Of a DNA stretch of 64,000 nucleotides, positions 1-11,319 are shown piece after piece. The stretch's first letter is position 1, and each line of letters begins with the position of its first letter. The position numbers and the translations under genes were made by a program. The notes under the pieces were generated by a model, which did not search any database, was not told the origin of the DNA, and saw nothing but the letters and a program-made list of their open reading frames with translations. This stretch comes from Posidonia oceanica (Eukaryota > Streptophyta > Magnoliopsida > Alismatales > Posidoniaceae), in contig JAZBRS010000060.1 of assembly GCA_037176725.1 (NCBI GenBank), positions 57,688,001 through 57,752,000 on the forward strand. The letters are read 5' to 3'.

Positions 1-115
1 GTGGTCTGACCACACGACCGCGCCAGATCAGTAGTTGTTGATCTCGTGATCTGTAGCATCGAGATCATGAGATCGACTGTTGCTGATCTGGTGCGTCCGT
101 GTGGTCCGACCGCAC
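1..115. repeat. Long imperfect inverted repeat (hairpin) at window edge
   Basis: The left arm (about 1-52) and right arm (about 61-115) are near-perfect reverse complements, including the shared blocks CCAGATCAG/CTGATCTGG, GACCACACG/CGTGTGGTC and GATCTCGTGATCT/GAGATCATGAGATC, separated by a loop of a few bases. It may be the end of a foldback or MITE element that continues left of the window. I cannot classify it. Confidence 0.6.
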
Positions 116-1172
116 CTGATAATTTACCAAAATGATAATATGATGTGACTAAAAAAAATGTTAAATGTAAAAAAGAATTTTACCGTAGGATATTTGTTGC
201 TGTTACATGATGTGTTAAGGGTAATATGGTAAAATTCTTTTTGTTAAAGTGCAAGATTTGAATTTTGAACCAATTGGTGTTGTCATAATTAAGAGATTAT
301 ATCTTAGTAACTTTCTTTTATTACAGAATTATAAATATAAAATAGTCTATAGCCTAAAATTAAAATATTTTGAATAAGATGATAAAATAATTATATATTT
401 GGAAACATGTCGTCTTTTGGTTATATATGTTATATTCTCTTTTGTCCTAGTATATTTGGAAACAAGTGAACAACCCATGCGATGCATGAAGAAATAATGA
501 CATTAACATAAATAAAAAAATTTAATTAAAAAATAACATTAAAATCAACTACTTTTTATTACTATTCATAATTCGTTTCTTTTCCTACAAATCAACTCTT
601 CCTATGTAACTCTTTCTTCCGAGAGAGGTTAGGGTTCCGACGTTCCTAGCTTCCGGTGTGGTATGGTAGTTCCGATGGGTGGTTTCCTCCCTCCTGGGGA
701 GGTTTTCCCTTGCTGCTGTTGATGTTGCATCGGCGTTGGGTTTCGACAGTTTTCTGTTTGACTCGTGGATTGCTTTTGGCTATTCTTTCTGAGAAGTGAC
801 TTCTGGTGGAGGTCTTGGACGTCGGTGGCTTTCTCTTCTACGGTTCCTATCGAGGTGCGGTTGTACTTTGTCCTCTAGGGTTGCCGTTTTGAAGGTGAGG
901 TGTTTCTTTCCTTTCTTGTGGGTGGTTGCAACGATGTAGTGGGTCATCTTCTCTGACCTTTCGAAGGGTGGTTAAGGTGTTTCTTTCATTTCTTGTCAGA
1001 GTTAGTAGTGGTTTGCAGCCTATTTTGGTTTCCTCTTTGTTTGGGTTGCTTCTTTTTCAGCAGGGTTTCTTACTTTTGCAATGCTTTTTCTCTATCAGTT
1101 TTTGTGGGTTCTAGTGCGTAGGAGGTTTTCTTTCCTGTCTTTGCTGGCCTTTTGGTTTGGGTATGCTTTGGG
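116..1172. other. Unassigned AT-rich DNA and probable LINE 5' leader
   Basis: Bases 116-600 are AT-rich without a credible ORF. From about 600 the sequence becomes T/G-rich and runs without a break into the ATG of LINE ORF1 at 1173, so 600-1172 is probably the LINE 5' untranslated leader; this is inferred from position only. A short + strand ORF at 926-1114 resembles nothing I recognise. Confidence 0.4.
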
Positions 1173-3450
1173 ATGGCCTCCGTTGAGGAGGAGATGGATA
1201 GTGGAGTTCCAAATCAAGGAACTAGGACCTATGCTATGGTTACTGTAGGAGGCCGAGCGAGTGATGATGATATTGCTTTTAGAAAGCCATGCATGAAGTT
1301 TGGATGTCCGGCCATTATTTTATCAAACATAGAGATAGCAAAGATCTCTTTGCCCTACAAGTTTGCGCTCATATTCAAGTTCTTCTCCATGCATCTTTTG
1401 GTGAACAACATTTAGAAGGGTCTCTTGAATTGGGGTATTAAAGGAGGGGCGACGATGACTGTTATTGGTCGGTGTCATGTTCTTGTTAAGTTTAACATTG
1501 AATCGGATGTCACCAATATTTATACTAGAGAGAGGTGGATTATGAAGGGGTAGTCGATGAAGGTCTTTCAATGGTCGCCTTGGTTCTGCCCAGGCATGGA
1601 AAGTTCAGTTGCACCAGTATGGGTTGTGATGCCAAGTTTGCCACATTGTTACTACAAACCAGGTTTCATTAGGTCAGTGGCAAGGGTGTATGGCTCGTTG
1701 TTGGCAATTGCTAATCCCACTTCCACAGGCTCCACCACTGTATGTGCCTAGTTTTGTGTAGAGGAGTATCCTACAGAGATTTATGTCAGCACTGAGATGA
1801 AAGGGGACTTTCAACCTGTCAAGTTGGAGAATAGGCCGGATTTTTGCTCTAGGTGTAAGAAAATGGGGCATCTTTTCTCTTCTTGTGGGTGTAACCCAGA
1901 TCGTATCAAAGCTTCAAGAAATAATGCTCAACCGAAGTTGGGAAGAAACAAGACAAACCAAGCTTCTGGAGATATTCAACAGAAGGCTAAGGTAGCGTTT
2001 GGTAACACTTTTTTCTCTTCAACGTATTTAAAAAAGTTGGCTTTCTTTTTAGCTGCTTCCTTTGAGAGCTTATCTGCAATAGGATAATCTTGTTTGGATG
2101 CAATAATCAATGAAGTAGTGTTTTTCCATGAAATGACCAAATTACCCTTCATATGTATGCCTACCTATAATCAGAGATCGATTCTTCAACTTGTTCTTCC
2201 TCTTCTTCACCCATTAACAAGGATTGAATATCATAATCAAATGGATCGTTCATCCTATATAAAACCAATAAAACAACTTCAATATCATAAATAGAGATAA
2301 AAAAAAATTATGTCATAAATAATGGAAATCACAGAAAAATAAGGGAGAAGGGCGCCGAACCACATCTCAAACATAGGAGCAAGTTGGGAACTTCAGTCTA
2401 CCTTCGTCGACGTCCTCCTCCACCTACAATCACGGTGTTGCCTCAAACTGTGCCTCCAATCAGAGCTTCGTTTGCCTCCCACTGCGCCGTCGACGTGAGA
2501 AAGGGAGAAGGGCGTTGGACTCGGGACGGAACGGGAGGAAAGGGTGCTACGCCGATCATGATGCTGCCTCCATCTGCGCCTCCAACTCTCCACCTACAAC
2601 CGCGCTGCCGACGTGAGAAAGGGAGAAGGGTAAACGGGAGAGAAAAGGAGAAGGGTTTGAATCGTGTTTTGTGTTTGAGTTGTTTTGTAATTTCATTTCT
2701 TCAAAGGGGATAAAATAGGAAATAAATCAAAAAGAAGTTGACATTTCTCAAAAAAGCTCCTTCAGCTAGCATTTTATTTTTAACGTATTTTATGAGTTTT
2801 ACATATGAGAAAAACGCTAGTGTTTTTTAATAAGCTGGCCTTTTTTTTTCTTATTTGGTTCAACTTTTTCATCCAAACCAACTTATTATAAATACGCTAG
2901 AGCAAATAATCATTACCAAACGTAGCCTAAGAGGAGTAAGACTAAGAAAGTGTGGAAGCCAACAGGGAGGGTTTTTGAGTTGAAGGATGTTCTCAGCATT
3001 AATGACCAAGTAGATATACCTATTTCAAGGGTGTTTCAACAACTCAAGAAGGATCTTATTGTGGTTGATAAGCCAGATTTCTTGTGGGATGAGGATCATG
3101 AGGTTCGAGTGATGTTGATTTCAGTTTTTCAGGAAGAAGGAGAAGAGAAGGGTTTGGATGACATCAGGCACACGGAGAAACATGATGAAGTAGGTGGCGG
3201 TGGAGGGGAAGAAGTTGTAGCTAACCAAGAAGAAGAAGAAGGAGCTGGCATAGAGGATCACATGTTTGGTCATGAGGACAGTACTAATGGAGGTAACGTT
3301 TTAGAAATGAATATGCTATCAATATCTAATGAGGGTCATAATGTTTCTTTGCCAGGTGAGGATTTTAATTCTGAAAGGAGGTCAGGTAGGCCTAGGAAGA
3401 TGGATCTTGCTATACGAAGAGAAAACGCAAGAGATGTTGGTGCTGCTTAG
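1173..3450 (+). pseudogene. LINE ORF1 (nucleic-acid-binding Gag-like protein), interrupted
   Basis: I chose the start at ATG 1173, which opens a reading of MASVEEEMDSG type. A zinc knuckle C-x2-C-x4-H-x4-C is encoded at 1845-1886. In LINEs this protein binds element RNA in the ribonucleoprotein. The N-terminal half is broken by stops and frameshifts (about 1415-1797). The frame is then interrupted at 1992 by a TIR element and resumes exactly in frame at 2932, reading KTKKVWKPTGRVF, followed by an acidic Glu/Gly-rich tail ending at 3450. Skipping 1992-2931 joins codon 1989-1991 to codon 2932-2934 without frame change, so the two halves were one ORF. The 4283-type N-terminal domain expected in plant LINE ORF1 is too degraded for me to confirm. 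Confidence 0.7.
1992..2926. mobile_element. Non-autonomous TIR element (MITE-like) in LINE ORF1
   Basis: Ends match as imperfect terminal inverted repeats of about 50 bp: GTAGCGTTTGGTAA on the left against GCTACGTTTGGTAA on the right (reverse complement), continuing with CGTATTTA and AAGTTGG in both arms. The direct repeat CTAAG flanks it (1987-1991 and 2927-2931). Removing it with one repeat copy restores the ORF1 frame. It has no transposase ORF; inside is a GC-rich block (about 2340-2650) with a repeated CGACGTGAGAAAGGGAGAAG segment, apparently a captured or internally duplicated piece. The TGTTTGGTAA-type ends recall hAT or Harbinger MITEs, but a 5-bp duplication fits neither, so superfamily is left open. 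Confidence 0.75.
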
Positions 3451-3541
3451 GTTTCTTCAGCTTTGCAGAAGTGGCACGGTCCCCTCACACGTAGTAAGTC
3501 GGTTTCTAGTGGACTCCAAAATGCTTTTGAAATATTATCTC

Positions 3542-4562
3542 ATGAAGAGCCTCGTATGGAATGCTAGAGGAGTGGGCAATCGACCTAGCATTAGGTGTTT
3601 AAAATATCTAGTGAAGACTCATTGTCCACTGGTGGTGGCTATTCTAGAGCCTTTCCTTCCTATAGAAAAAGGTGAAAGCATAATGAATCAGTTGGTTTCA
3701 ATGAATTTTTCGCTAATGAGGAAGGCTTAGCAAAGGCATGGGTTTTCTGTAAAGTTTCGGTGAGAATGGAAGTGGTTGCTCTTGATTCTCAGGCCATAAC
3801 GGTTTCAGTTAATGATAGTGTCAGCGACTGCAAGTTCATATTCTCTTTCATGTACGCTAGCTGTGATGCAGGAGTTCGACGTGGATTGTGGGATCATTTA
3901 GTCTCTATAAAACAACTAAATCTGAACCTTCCTTGATTCGTTGCCGACAGCTTCAATATCGTGCTCTATCTATCTGAGAAGAAGGGAGGTAGGTTCTCGA
4001 GACAATTGAATATGGAGGACTTTAGGGATTGCTTATCGTCATGTTCACTTGCTGATGCAGGCTTTGTGGGTTCTACTTTCACCTAGTGTAATAATCAGTG
4101 GGGAGATGCTAGGATCTTGGCAAGATTGGACTGTTGTTTGATGAATAGCCTTTGTCTGGATTTCATGGTTAGCATTTCTCATTTAGCTCGAGTTAATTCT
4201 GATCATGCTCCGTTGTTGGTGAATGTTCAAAAAGATATGGATACTTGGTCGCGTCCTTTTAAGTTCTTAGACATTTGGCTAGACGATGACACTTGTATGC
4301 AGATTATCAAAGATTCCTGGGAGGATCCTGTTGCAGATGAGGGAGGCATGTCTTTCAGGTGGTTTCTTAAGATGAGAATGCTTAAAGAGGACCTACGAAA
4401 GTGGAATAGAGAACATTTCGGGGATATCTTCGTGAATATCAGGACGGCAGAGGAAAGGCTAGCTTCTGTGCAGATTAACCTGGACGAAGACAACAGTGAG
4501 GAGAACCTATAGGAGGTCATAACAGTACAAGGAAATTTGGATAGAGCTTTGCGTAGGGAGGA
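3542..4562 (+). pseudogene. LINE ORF2, endonuclease domain (broken)
   Basis: The domain starts at ATG 3542 with a WNARGVGN motif, matching the first conserved motif of the apurinic-type endonuclease of L1 elements, which nicks target DNA to prime reverse transcription. Further pieces appear in different frames: a degraded 'DFN' block near 3945-3990 (FADSFNIVLYLSEKKGG), and the C-terminal SDHAPLLV motif at about 4198-4220. Internal stops (3728, 3934, 4084, 4510) and at least one frameshift (about 3730-3770) mean no functional product. It continues into the RT part below. Confidence 0.75.
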
Positions 4563-4568
4563 GAAGTT

Positions 4569-5651
4569 ATGGTACCAAAATCACAATGTAATTGGCTGAA
4601 GGAGGGGGATAAAAACACAAGACTTTTCCATAATGATGTGAAGCAACAGAGGCATCGTAGCACTATTCAGGCTATCAAGGATAGAGATGGGAACTGGTTG
4701 CATGATATTACGGATATCCAAAATGCAGGAGTAGACTTCTTCAAAGAGCTTTTTTCTTTAGAATGATGTTCGGTTGACAATTCTTTACTTGAGAATATTC
4801 CTAAACTAGTATCGGAGGAGGACTACTTCTTCTTGACTAGGGTTCCAGATATGGATGAAATTTTAAAGGCTTTACGGTCTATGCCTGTGGAGGCATCTGC
4901 TGGCCCAAATGGTTTTTCTATCTCTTTTTATCATGCTACTTGGGATGTGATTAAGGGTGACTTGTTTGCTCTTGTCAAATATTTCTTTGTGGGAGGGTTT
5001 ATGCACAGAAGTGTTTCTGCGTCTCTAATATGCCTTATTCCTAAAGTGGACCATTTGGTTAGTTTTGCCCAATTTTGTCCTATAAGTGTGGGTAATGTTG
5101 CTTCCAAGATCTGCTCTAAAATTCTGAATAACATGCTTGTTCTGTTTCTTCCAAAGTTAATTAGTGTGGAGCAGGTGGACTTCGTTAAAGGTCGAGATAT
5201 TTTTGACCATATACAATTGGCACAGGAGCTGTTCATTGACTTGAATAGAAAGTGTAGAGGTGGTAATGTGGTGTTCAAGCTTGATATGTTGAAAGCTTAT
5301 AATAGAATGGAATGGACCTTTTTATTTGATGTTCTTCAGAAATTTGATTTTCTTGAAAGATTTGTGGACTTAATTAGATGGACTCTTAATAATAATTGGT
5401 TCACCACTATTATTAATGGTAAGCAAGTGGGTTTCTTCAAGTCTTCTAGAGGACTTAAGCAAGGTGATCCCTTGTCTCCATATCTATTCATTCTAGTTCA
5501 AGAGGTATTCAGTAGAGAGATTCAAGCCTTGTTTGATCAGGGGTTATGCCAGAGATATGCTACCTCAAGTAAAGGCTTGGCTCCTTCACATTTGTCTTTT
5601 GCTGATGATGCATTGCTTTTCTGTAGAGTTGTTGGAACTTCTGTCAGTAAC
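4569..5651 (+). pseudogene. LINE ORF2, reverse transcriptase domain (truncated)
   Basis: 4569-4766 encodes the linker typically just before RT (NWLKEGDKNTRLFH). 4833-5651 encodes the palm and fingers: SAGPNGF, LICLIPK, the catalytic-Asp motif KLDMLKAYNRMEW, GLKQGDPLSPYLF, and FADD at 5598-5609. YNR replaces the usual YDR. One stop at 4764-4766 separates the two pieces. The reading ends at GTSVSN, after which sequence homologous to Tat/Ogre LTRs begins, so the thumb and C-terminal part are missing by insertion of element D, not by normal LINE 5' truncation. Confidence 0.85.
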
Positions 5652-6060
5652 TGTGACCGTCTCTTTCGACGTACGACTCGGGGGCCACTGCCAAAGCTCG
5701 TAGACACCCGGTCATAGGGAATGAGGGCCATAGCTAATGGTGTATTCGAGGAAAGTTCGACTCAAGGAAGGAAACACCAATAAAATGATAAGTGACGATA
5801 AAAGAATAAAAGGAAAAGGAAGAAAGGATCAAGTCTAAATTCTTTAACGGAGTGGTCATTCTTATGCGACCGTCTCTTGCATACGATACAGGAGCCACTG
5901 CCAAAGCTCATAGACGCTCGGTCGAAGAGAAAGAGGGTCTCAAAAAATGACATGTCCGAGGAAGATTTGACTCGATAAAGAGTGTAAAATTACCAATAAA
6001 CATCGAAAACGACAAATAAGATAAACAACAAAAGGGGGAGTCGCCACCTAGTCTAATTGG
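5652..6060. repeat. Diverged direct duplication at the LTR end of element D
   Basis: The unit starting at 5652 (TGTGACCGTCTCTTT...CCACTGCCAAAGCTCGTAGACACCCGGTC) is repeated from 5866 (TGCGACCGTCTCTTG...CCACTGCCAAAGCTCATAGACGCTCGGTC), a period of about 214 bp with clear divergence. If it is also present in D's other LTR, the duplication predates insertion. Confidence 0.7.
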
Positions 6061-6760
6061 GAAAAGCCGAAAGACGAGGAAAATCAGAGTAAACAAAGAA
6101 AGCGAAAGAAAACAAAGTGGATCCATGCAAAATGGATGCGACACTGAGTCATTGCGGTCTAGAGATGGGTAAGGACTCCTGGTACGCGTGGGGAAGGTAT
6201 TAGGCACCCTTGACATGCCCGAGGGGCGGCCTTTTCTAACGTCATTCCGCTCATAATGTGGCTCGATGTAGGCTGAAGGCCAATTAATATATTCTAGCTA
6301 AAGAAAAACATGCCATGACATTTTAAGAAGGCGAAAGGAAAGAAACTTAAGTAAACATGCTCATGGATTAAAGGAAGAGTAAGGCAAATAGCTATGTAAG
6401 GCTAAGAAGCAAACATACATGAGAAGATAGAATGTATTTAAACACCACACATGCTGCAAGCAATTAGGAGATAAGCAATATAAAGCGAGGAGGTAATGTA
6501 CAAGATAAGGAGCATAAGTAAAGCAAGTAAGACTTAAGTAAACAATGCTCAAAAGGAAACAGAGAAGTAAATAAGGGTGCTTGAATGTAAACATGCATGA
6601 GGGGTAGCCAAAATAAGGGAAGATAGGCTCTAGTCACATCAGTAGAAGCTACTGTTAAATACGCGAGGGTCTCACGCGGGCCCTCCACGGAGGGGACAGT
6701 TCACACTTCCAGTGATAAGTCACAGCCAAATGGGAGGCCCTCCTCAATCCAATTCGGTAT

Positions 6761-6765
6761 AAGAC
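6761..6765. repeat. Target site duplication AAGAC, left copy (element A)
   Basis: AAGAC directly precedes the TGTTGAC LTR end and recurs at 46466-46470 immediately after the terminal CTACA of the 3' LTR. A perfect 5-bp duplication is the integrase signature for Ty3/gypsy elements and proves the two LTRs belong to one insertion. Confidence 0.95.
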
Positions 6766-9700
6766 TGTTGACATCCCATTTTGACAGGCTGAATTAATTG
6801 GAATCCTCTAGTGACTTCTGGATCCAAATCTAGGTCCAAACCTACACATTCCTTTTCATTCTTCTCTTCAGAACAAGCCCAAACTTAATCTAGAATCACA
6901 CCTCTTTTCCAAGTCCAAAAAAACTACCCAAAAATCATAGAAAAACTCACTATCTCCAACTTAACAAACCTACCAAAAACCCTTAGAAATTTCAAACCAA
7001 AACTACTCCCCAAAATCCTAGAAAACCTAGGTAAAACTACCCTTTTTCTACACCTCAAAACCCTTCCAAAACTTTCCCAAATCCAAACCCAAACCTTAGG
7101 TCGAATACTAGAGACCCTAGGCTGCACGCTCCCCAAATTTCATCTCTTTTTCAAACCTCTAACCCCTTCTTTTACCCAAATTATCCTTTTCTCTCTCCTA
7201 GATTATTCTTTTCTCTCTCCTCTCGCTCTCCTGATTATTCCCCTTCTTTTCACTCCCTTCTCTCTCTTCTTCTTGCTTGGCTGTGGACCCAGCTCGTGCA
7301 TCTATCTCTTTTGCATTTTATTTGTATTTTTATTTTATTTTTAGCATATTACTTGATTTTCTAGTATTTATTTTCCTTCTCCTCCTCTCTTTTTTCTTTA
7401 CTCCTTCATTTCTCCCTTTTCTTCTTTCTCTTTCTTTTCTTTTCCTTTCTTCCACTAAACCCTCAAAAAACCTTTAAAACCCTTTATAACTCTAAAAACA
7501 AAAGAAAAACTAATCAAAATCCGAAAAAGAAATAATTAAAAAAAACTTAAACAAACAATTAAAAAACAAAAATCTAACTAGATCCTATTAAAACTAAAAG
7601 CAAAGAATGCAAGCTAAAAAATATAAAACTAATAAAAAGAAAATGCTATAAAATCAAGCAGAAAGCAAAATATGACCAAAACAAACCAAAAGAAAAAACC
7701 CTACTAAAAAAAATTAAAAAAAACAAATCCTAAAAAGAGAGAAAACAATTAAAGATACTAAGACAACTAATTAAGGGAAAAAACCTAACTAAACAAATCC
7801 AAAGGAACAATTTAAAAACTTATTTAAAAAGAAGAAAAGAAACAATCAAAAATTAAAAAAAACACTTAATTAAAAACTTAACAAGAAAAACTTAACTAAA
7901 AAATATTAAAAGAACTTAACAAACAAAATTAAAAACAAATCAAAGAAGACTTAAGAAAAAATCCTAAAAACTAAAACACCTCCTAACTAATTACAACCTT
8001 TAAGAAGCCTAATCAAAAACCCAACTTAACAACAAAAACTTAACAAGAAAAACTTAACTAAAAAACAATTTAAAAACTTAACAAACATTTAAACAAAATC
8101 AAGAAACAAATTAAAAGAAAATTTAAATCCAAACTCAAATCAAAACTAAAACTATTTCTAACCCTAATTAACCAATTAAAAACAACCATTAAAAACCTAA
8201 TAAAAAAAACCTAACTTAAACAACTACCTTAAAAACATTTTCGAATTTTTTTTTCTATTTTTATTTTTATCTTTATTTTAATTTTCTTCTCCTTCCTCTT
8301 CTTCCTTTCTTCTTCTTCCGTTCTTTTTTTATTTCTTTTGGTCCGGCCCATCAGGCCCTTCTCCCCTTCCTTCCTTCTTTTCTTTCTTTCTTTTTTCTTT
8401 TCCTCCACACAGCCCGGCCCACAGTCCTCCCCTTCTTCCTTCCTTCTTCTTCTTCTTCTTCCTCAGTTCTCGCTTCCCGCCAGCTCTCCATCCTGCCGTT
8501 CAAATTCAATTTCCTCCTTCCCCCTCTGTCCAATCGGCATCAGCTCATCCTCCTCCTCTCTCTTCTCTCTGCGGATCTCCCGGGGGGCATTAACTGCCCG
8601 TCGCCTCCGGTCGTCCTCCCTCTGCAAGCTATAGCCCGTGCCGGTGGGAATTCAAATCCCACTGCACGCTCGTTTCCTTCCTCCAGCCCCTGTTAAAACC
8701 TCACCTCTTCTCCTCCTTCACTGCCTTTTGTCGTCCTGAGAGAGAGAGCATCCAGAGCACCCGAGAACCACCCAATCCTCTCCTTCTTCCTCTGCAAATT
8801 CAGCCCTCTTCTTCCTCTTTCATTCCACCCAATCCAGCACCCGTTCCAGACCACAAACCACTCCCAATTCCTCCCCCAATCTCACCCAGAATCCCAGCAT
8901 CACAGCCCCTCCATTCCACAGCCAATCCACCCCAGAAATCACCCCGACACTTCCATTTTTCACCACAGCAATCCATCATCACTCCCCCTGAAATTCCAAG
9001 CACACTGCCCACCGAAATCGACCCAAACTCCAGCATCCAACTCCCCTGAACATCACCTTCTCAGACCACCAAGCCTTCACCCCCACCACAGCCGGAACCC
9101 ATCACTTCAAACACCTACAACCTTTTCTGTCTAGAAATTCCCCCAGCACCAATCTTCTTCTCCAGCCCTCCACCAGCCCTTCCAAGCATCCCTACACCTT
9201 CACTGAGCAACCAGATGCTCGCCGGCACCCTCCAATTGATCCGGAGGGCAGCGTACAGTTCTCTCCACTTCAGGCGACTTGTTGTGAACCCAAAACAGCC
9301 ATTTCTTCCTCCGGTCGTCGAGGCTCCGTTCCAGCTGCCCAGGAAGCTCTGGAGGATCGCACTGAGCAGATCAGGACGATCGCAGCCCATCGACGACGCC
9401 TGTAGCAGCCGGACCAAGCTCACCGCCTTCTACAAAATCAACCGACGTCGGGGGGACTTCCCAGCTAGCGAAACAGGTAATCTTCTTCATCCCTAGGCTA
9501 GCTCTCTCCCCCTCTTGCTTTTCCGACCTTTAGACTAGGGTTTTCCTTCCTCTGCGCCGAAGTCAGCACCGCCGTTGACCTCTTCTTCTTCGGTGAGCTC
9601 TGAGCTCGGATCGCTGTTCCAGCAGCAGAACTCTGCTCTGTTGATCGCCCGAGGTCCGCATGGCCTCCAGGAGCACAGCCGTGCTCTCAGAATGCTTCGA

Positions 9701-10581
9701 TCACCTGCTCTGCCTCCGGACACCCTGCAGACTGCCGTCGTCTTCCCCGACCATCCTCAGGCCACGTCACACCTCGCCGACGCCGCTCTGGTCTCCGCAC
9801 GCCTCCGGAGCATGATGCTCGCCGCTCAGCGCTGCTCCAGCATCCCTCCGCCGTTCATGGCCACTGGTAGCAGTTGCTACAGTGTCCATGGCCGCTGAGT
9901 TTACTGTGCATTTATTTTTATCTACTATGCTAATTTTGCCATGTATTGCATTTTTACCTCCTGTTTTTATTTTATTGCTTTCCAGTCCTACCATCGTTTA
10001 AGATTCATTTAAGTTTGAATTTAAATCATATGAAATTGCATGAAAAACCTAAAAATCTGCTTAATTGCTAGTTAGTCCTCCTGCTGTGTTTTCCTTTTAG
10101 ATTTATTTTAGTTCAGCCCCAGCATGTTTTTTATTTTCATTTCAGTCCTCTGCTGTTACAGTTTATTTATTTTTCTTTACATTCAGCCCAGTTATTTATT
10201 TTATTTACATTCTAGTCCATTTACAGTTCATTTAAGTTTCTGCTCATTTACTTTCTAGTCCAGTTGTTTATTTTATTTACTTATTAGTCCTGCAGTAGTT
10301 CAAATATAGATATTCTTCTTTATTTTTTTAGTCCTGTGGCTTTTTATTTTTGCATTTCAGTCCTTTGGTTGTTAATCTCATTTAATACTCTGATTTTACC
10401 TTAGTATATTGCATTTTAGCCCTGTCTTTTACTTTATTTGCGTTTTAGTCCTCTGATCTGTTGATAAATCATTTTATTTTCCATCTTTTCTTACTGCATT
10501 GCATTTTTTTCCCATGCTTTTTGATTTTTGCACATAGGTCCTTCATTGGCATGCACAGCATCTGTTTTCCAGCTTTTTTCC

Positions 10582-10770
10582 TTATAAAATTGTATTTTAG
10601 ACCCTGCATGTTTTAAAATTACACATAGTCCTCTGCATGTTTAGAAAACTCATTTAAATGCATACTTGTGCTTATAAAATTGCATTTTAGACCCTGCATA
10701 TTTAAAAATTGCACATAAGTCTACTGATTAATTCATAGACCATTTAAAATCACAGTTTTACCTTATAAAA
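10582..10770 (+). promoter_or_regulatory. Three TATA-like TTATAAAA motifs in A LTR
   Basis: TTATAAAA occurs at 10582-10589, 10672-10679 and 10763-10770, each within the phrase CTTATAAAATTG(C/T)AT and about 91 bp apart. The same phrase is tandemly repeated in S1 (near 21241, 21511, 21592, 21673, 21767). They lie 550-740 bp upstream of the conserved splice-donor-like site, a plausible core-promoter position, but nothing here shows which, if any, is used. Confidence 0.35.
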
Positions 10771-11319
10771 TTGCATTTCAACCCCTGCATGTTTTCAAAT
10801 TGCACATTAGTCATCCACATGATTTCAAAACTTATATTAATGCATGTTTACCTTATTAAATTGCATTTTAAACCCTGCATTTTTATTAAATTTCATTCAG
10901 ACCCCTAAGTTTTCAAAAACCTTGCATATAAGCCCCTAACTTTTCAAAATTCTTGCATTTAGGTCCTTAACTTTTTCAAAAATTGCATATAGGCCCCTAA
11001 GTTTTTTGAAAAGTCATTTTTAGGTCATTTTCTTGCATTTTCGCATGCATTGCACCCATGCATCTTTGCATTTGGCATTTTTGCACACATTAAGCACACT
11101 TAGCTCCTATTTACATGAGAGGACCTGTTTTGCACACCCCTAGGACCTCCTTTACACTTAGATCTATTTTTCTCCTCTGTTCTGGTCCCTCTGCCATGAA
11201 ACCAGCATATCTTCTGATCTGGCCGCTGGATCTTCTCAACCAAGCTACCTGGATGACTCCGGTGGAGCGCTCTTCCTCATGGACCAAACATTTCTCCGAT
11301 TAGGCTTCAGATTTCCAAG

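Larger units (their letters stand above)
600..5651 (+). mobile_element. LINE (L1-type non-LTR retrotransposon), truncated and decayed
   Basis: In order the sequence shows an ORF1 with a CCHC zinc knuckle, then an ORF2 with an endonuclease domain and a reverse transcriptase with the FADD active site. That is the arrangement of plant L1-type LINEs. The element stops shortly after the RT palm motif where element D's LTR begins (about 5652); the rest of ORF2, the 3' UTR and poly(A) would lie beyond D, outside the window. Frameshifts and stops throughout show it is long dead. It is the oldest layer of the nest. Confidence 0.85.
5652..6765 (-). mobile_element. Element D 3' LTR, distal segment (LTR 3' end)
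   Basis: Homology to the other LTRs in the window is clear in the conserved block at 6150-6245 (reverse complement of the GGGTGCCTAACACC / CGTAAC / AGTCCTTGCC motif) and in GGAGTCGCCA at 6037-6046. The boundary at 5652 is placed at TGTGACCG, immediately after the last recognisable LINE codon; an error of a few bases is possible. The last ~400 bases are a diverged direct duplication. The segment ends at element A's left target duplication (6761-6765). Confidence 0.75.

Noticed and set aside
2384..2713. 109-codon Pro/Arg-rich ORF inside the TIR element
   Set aside because: Low complexity, built on an internal direct repeat; no transposase motif.
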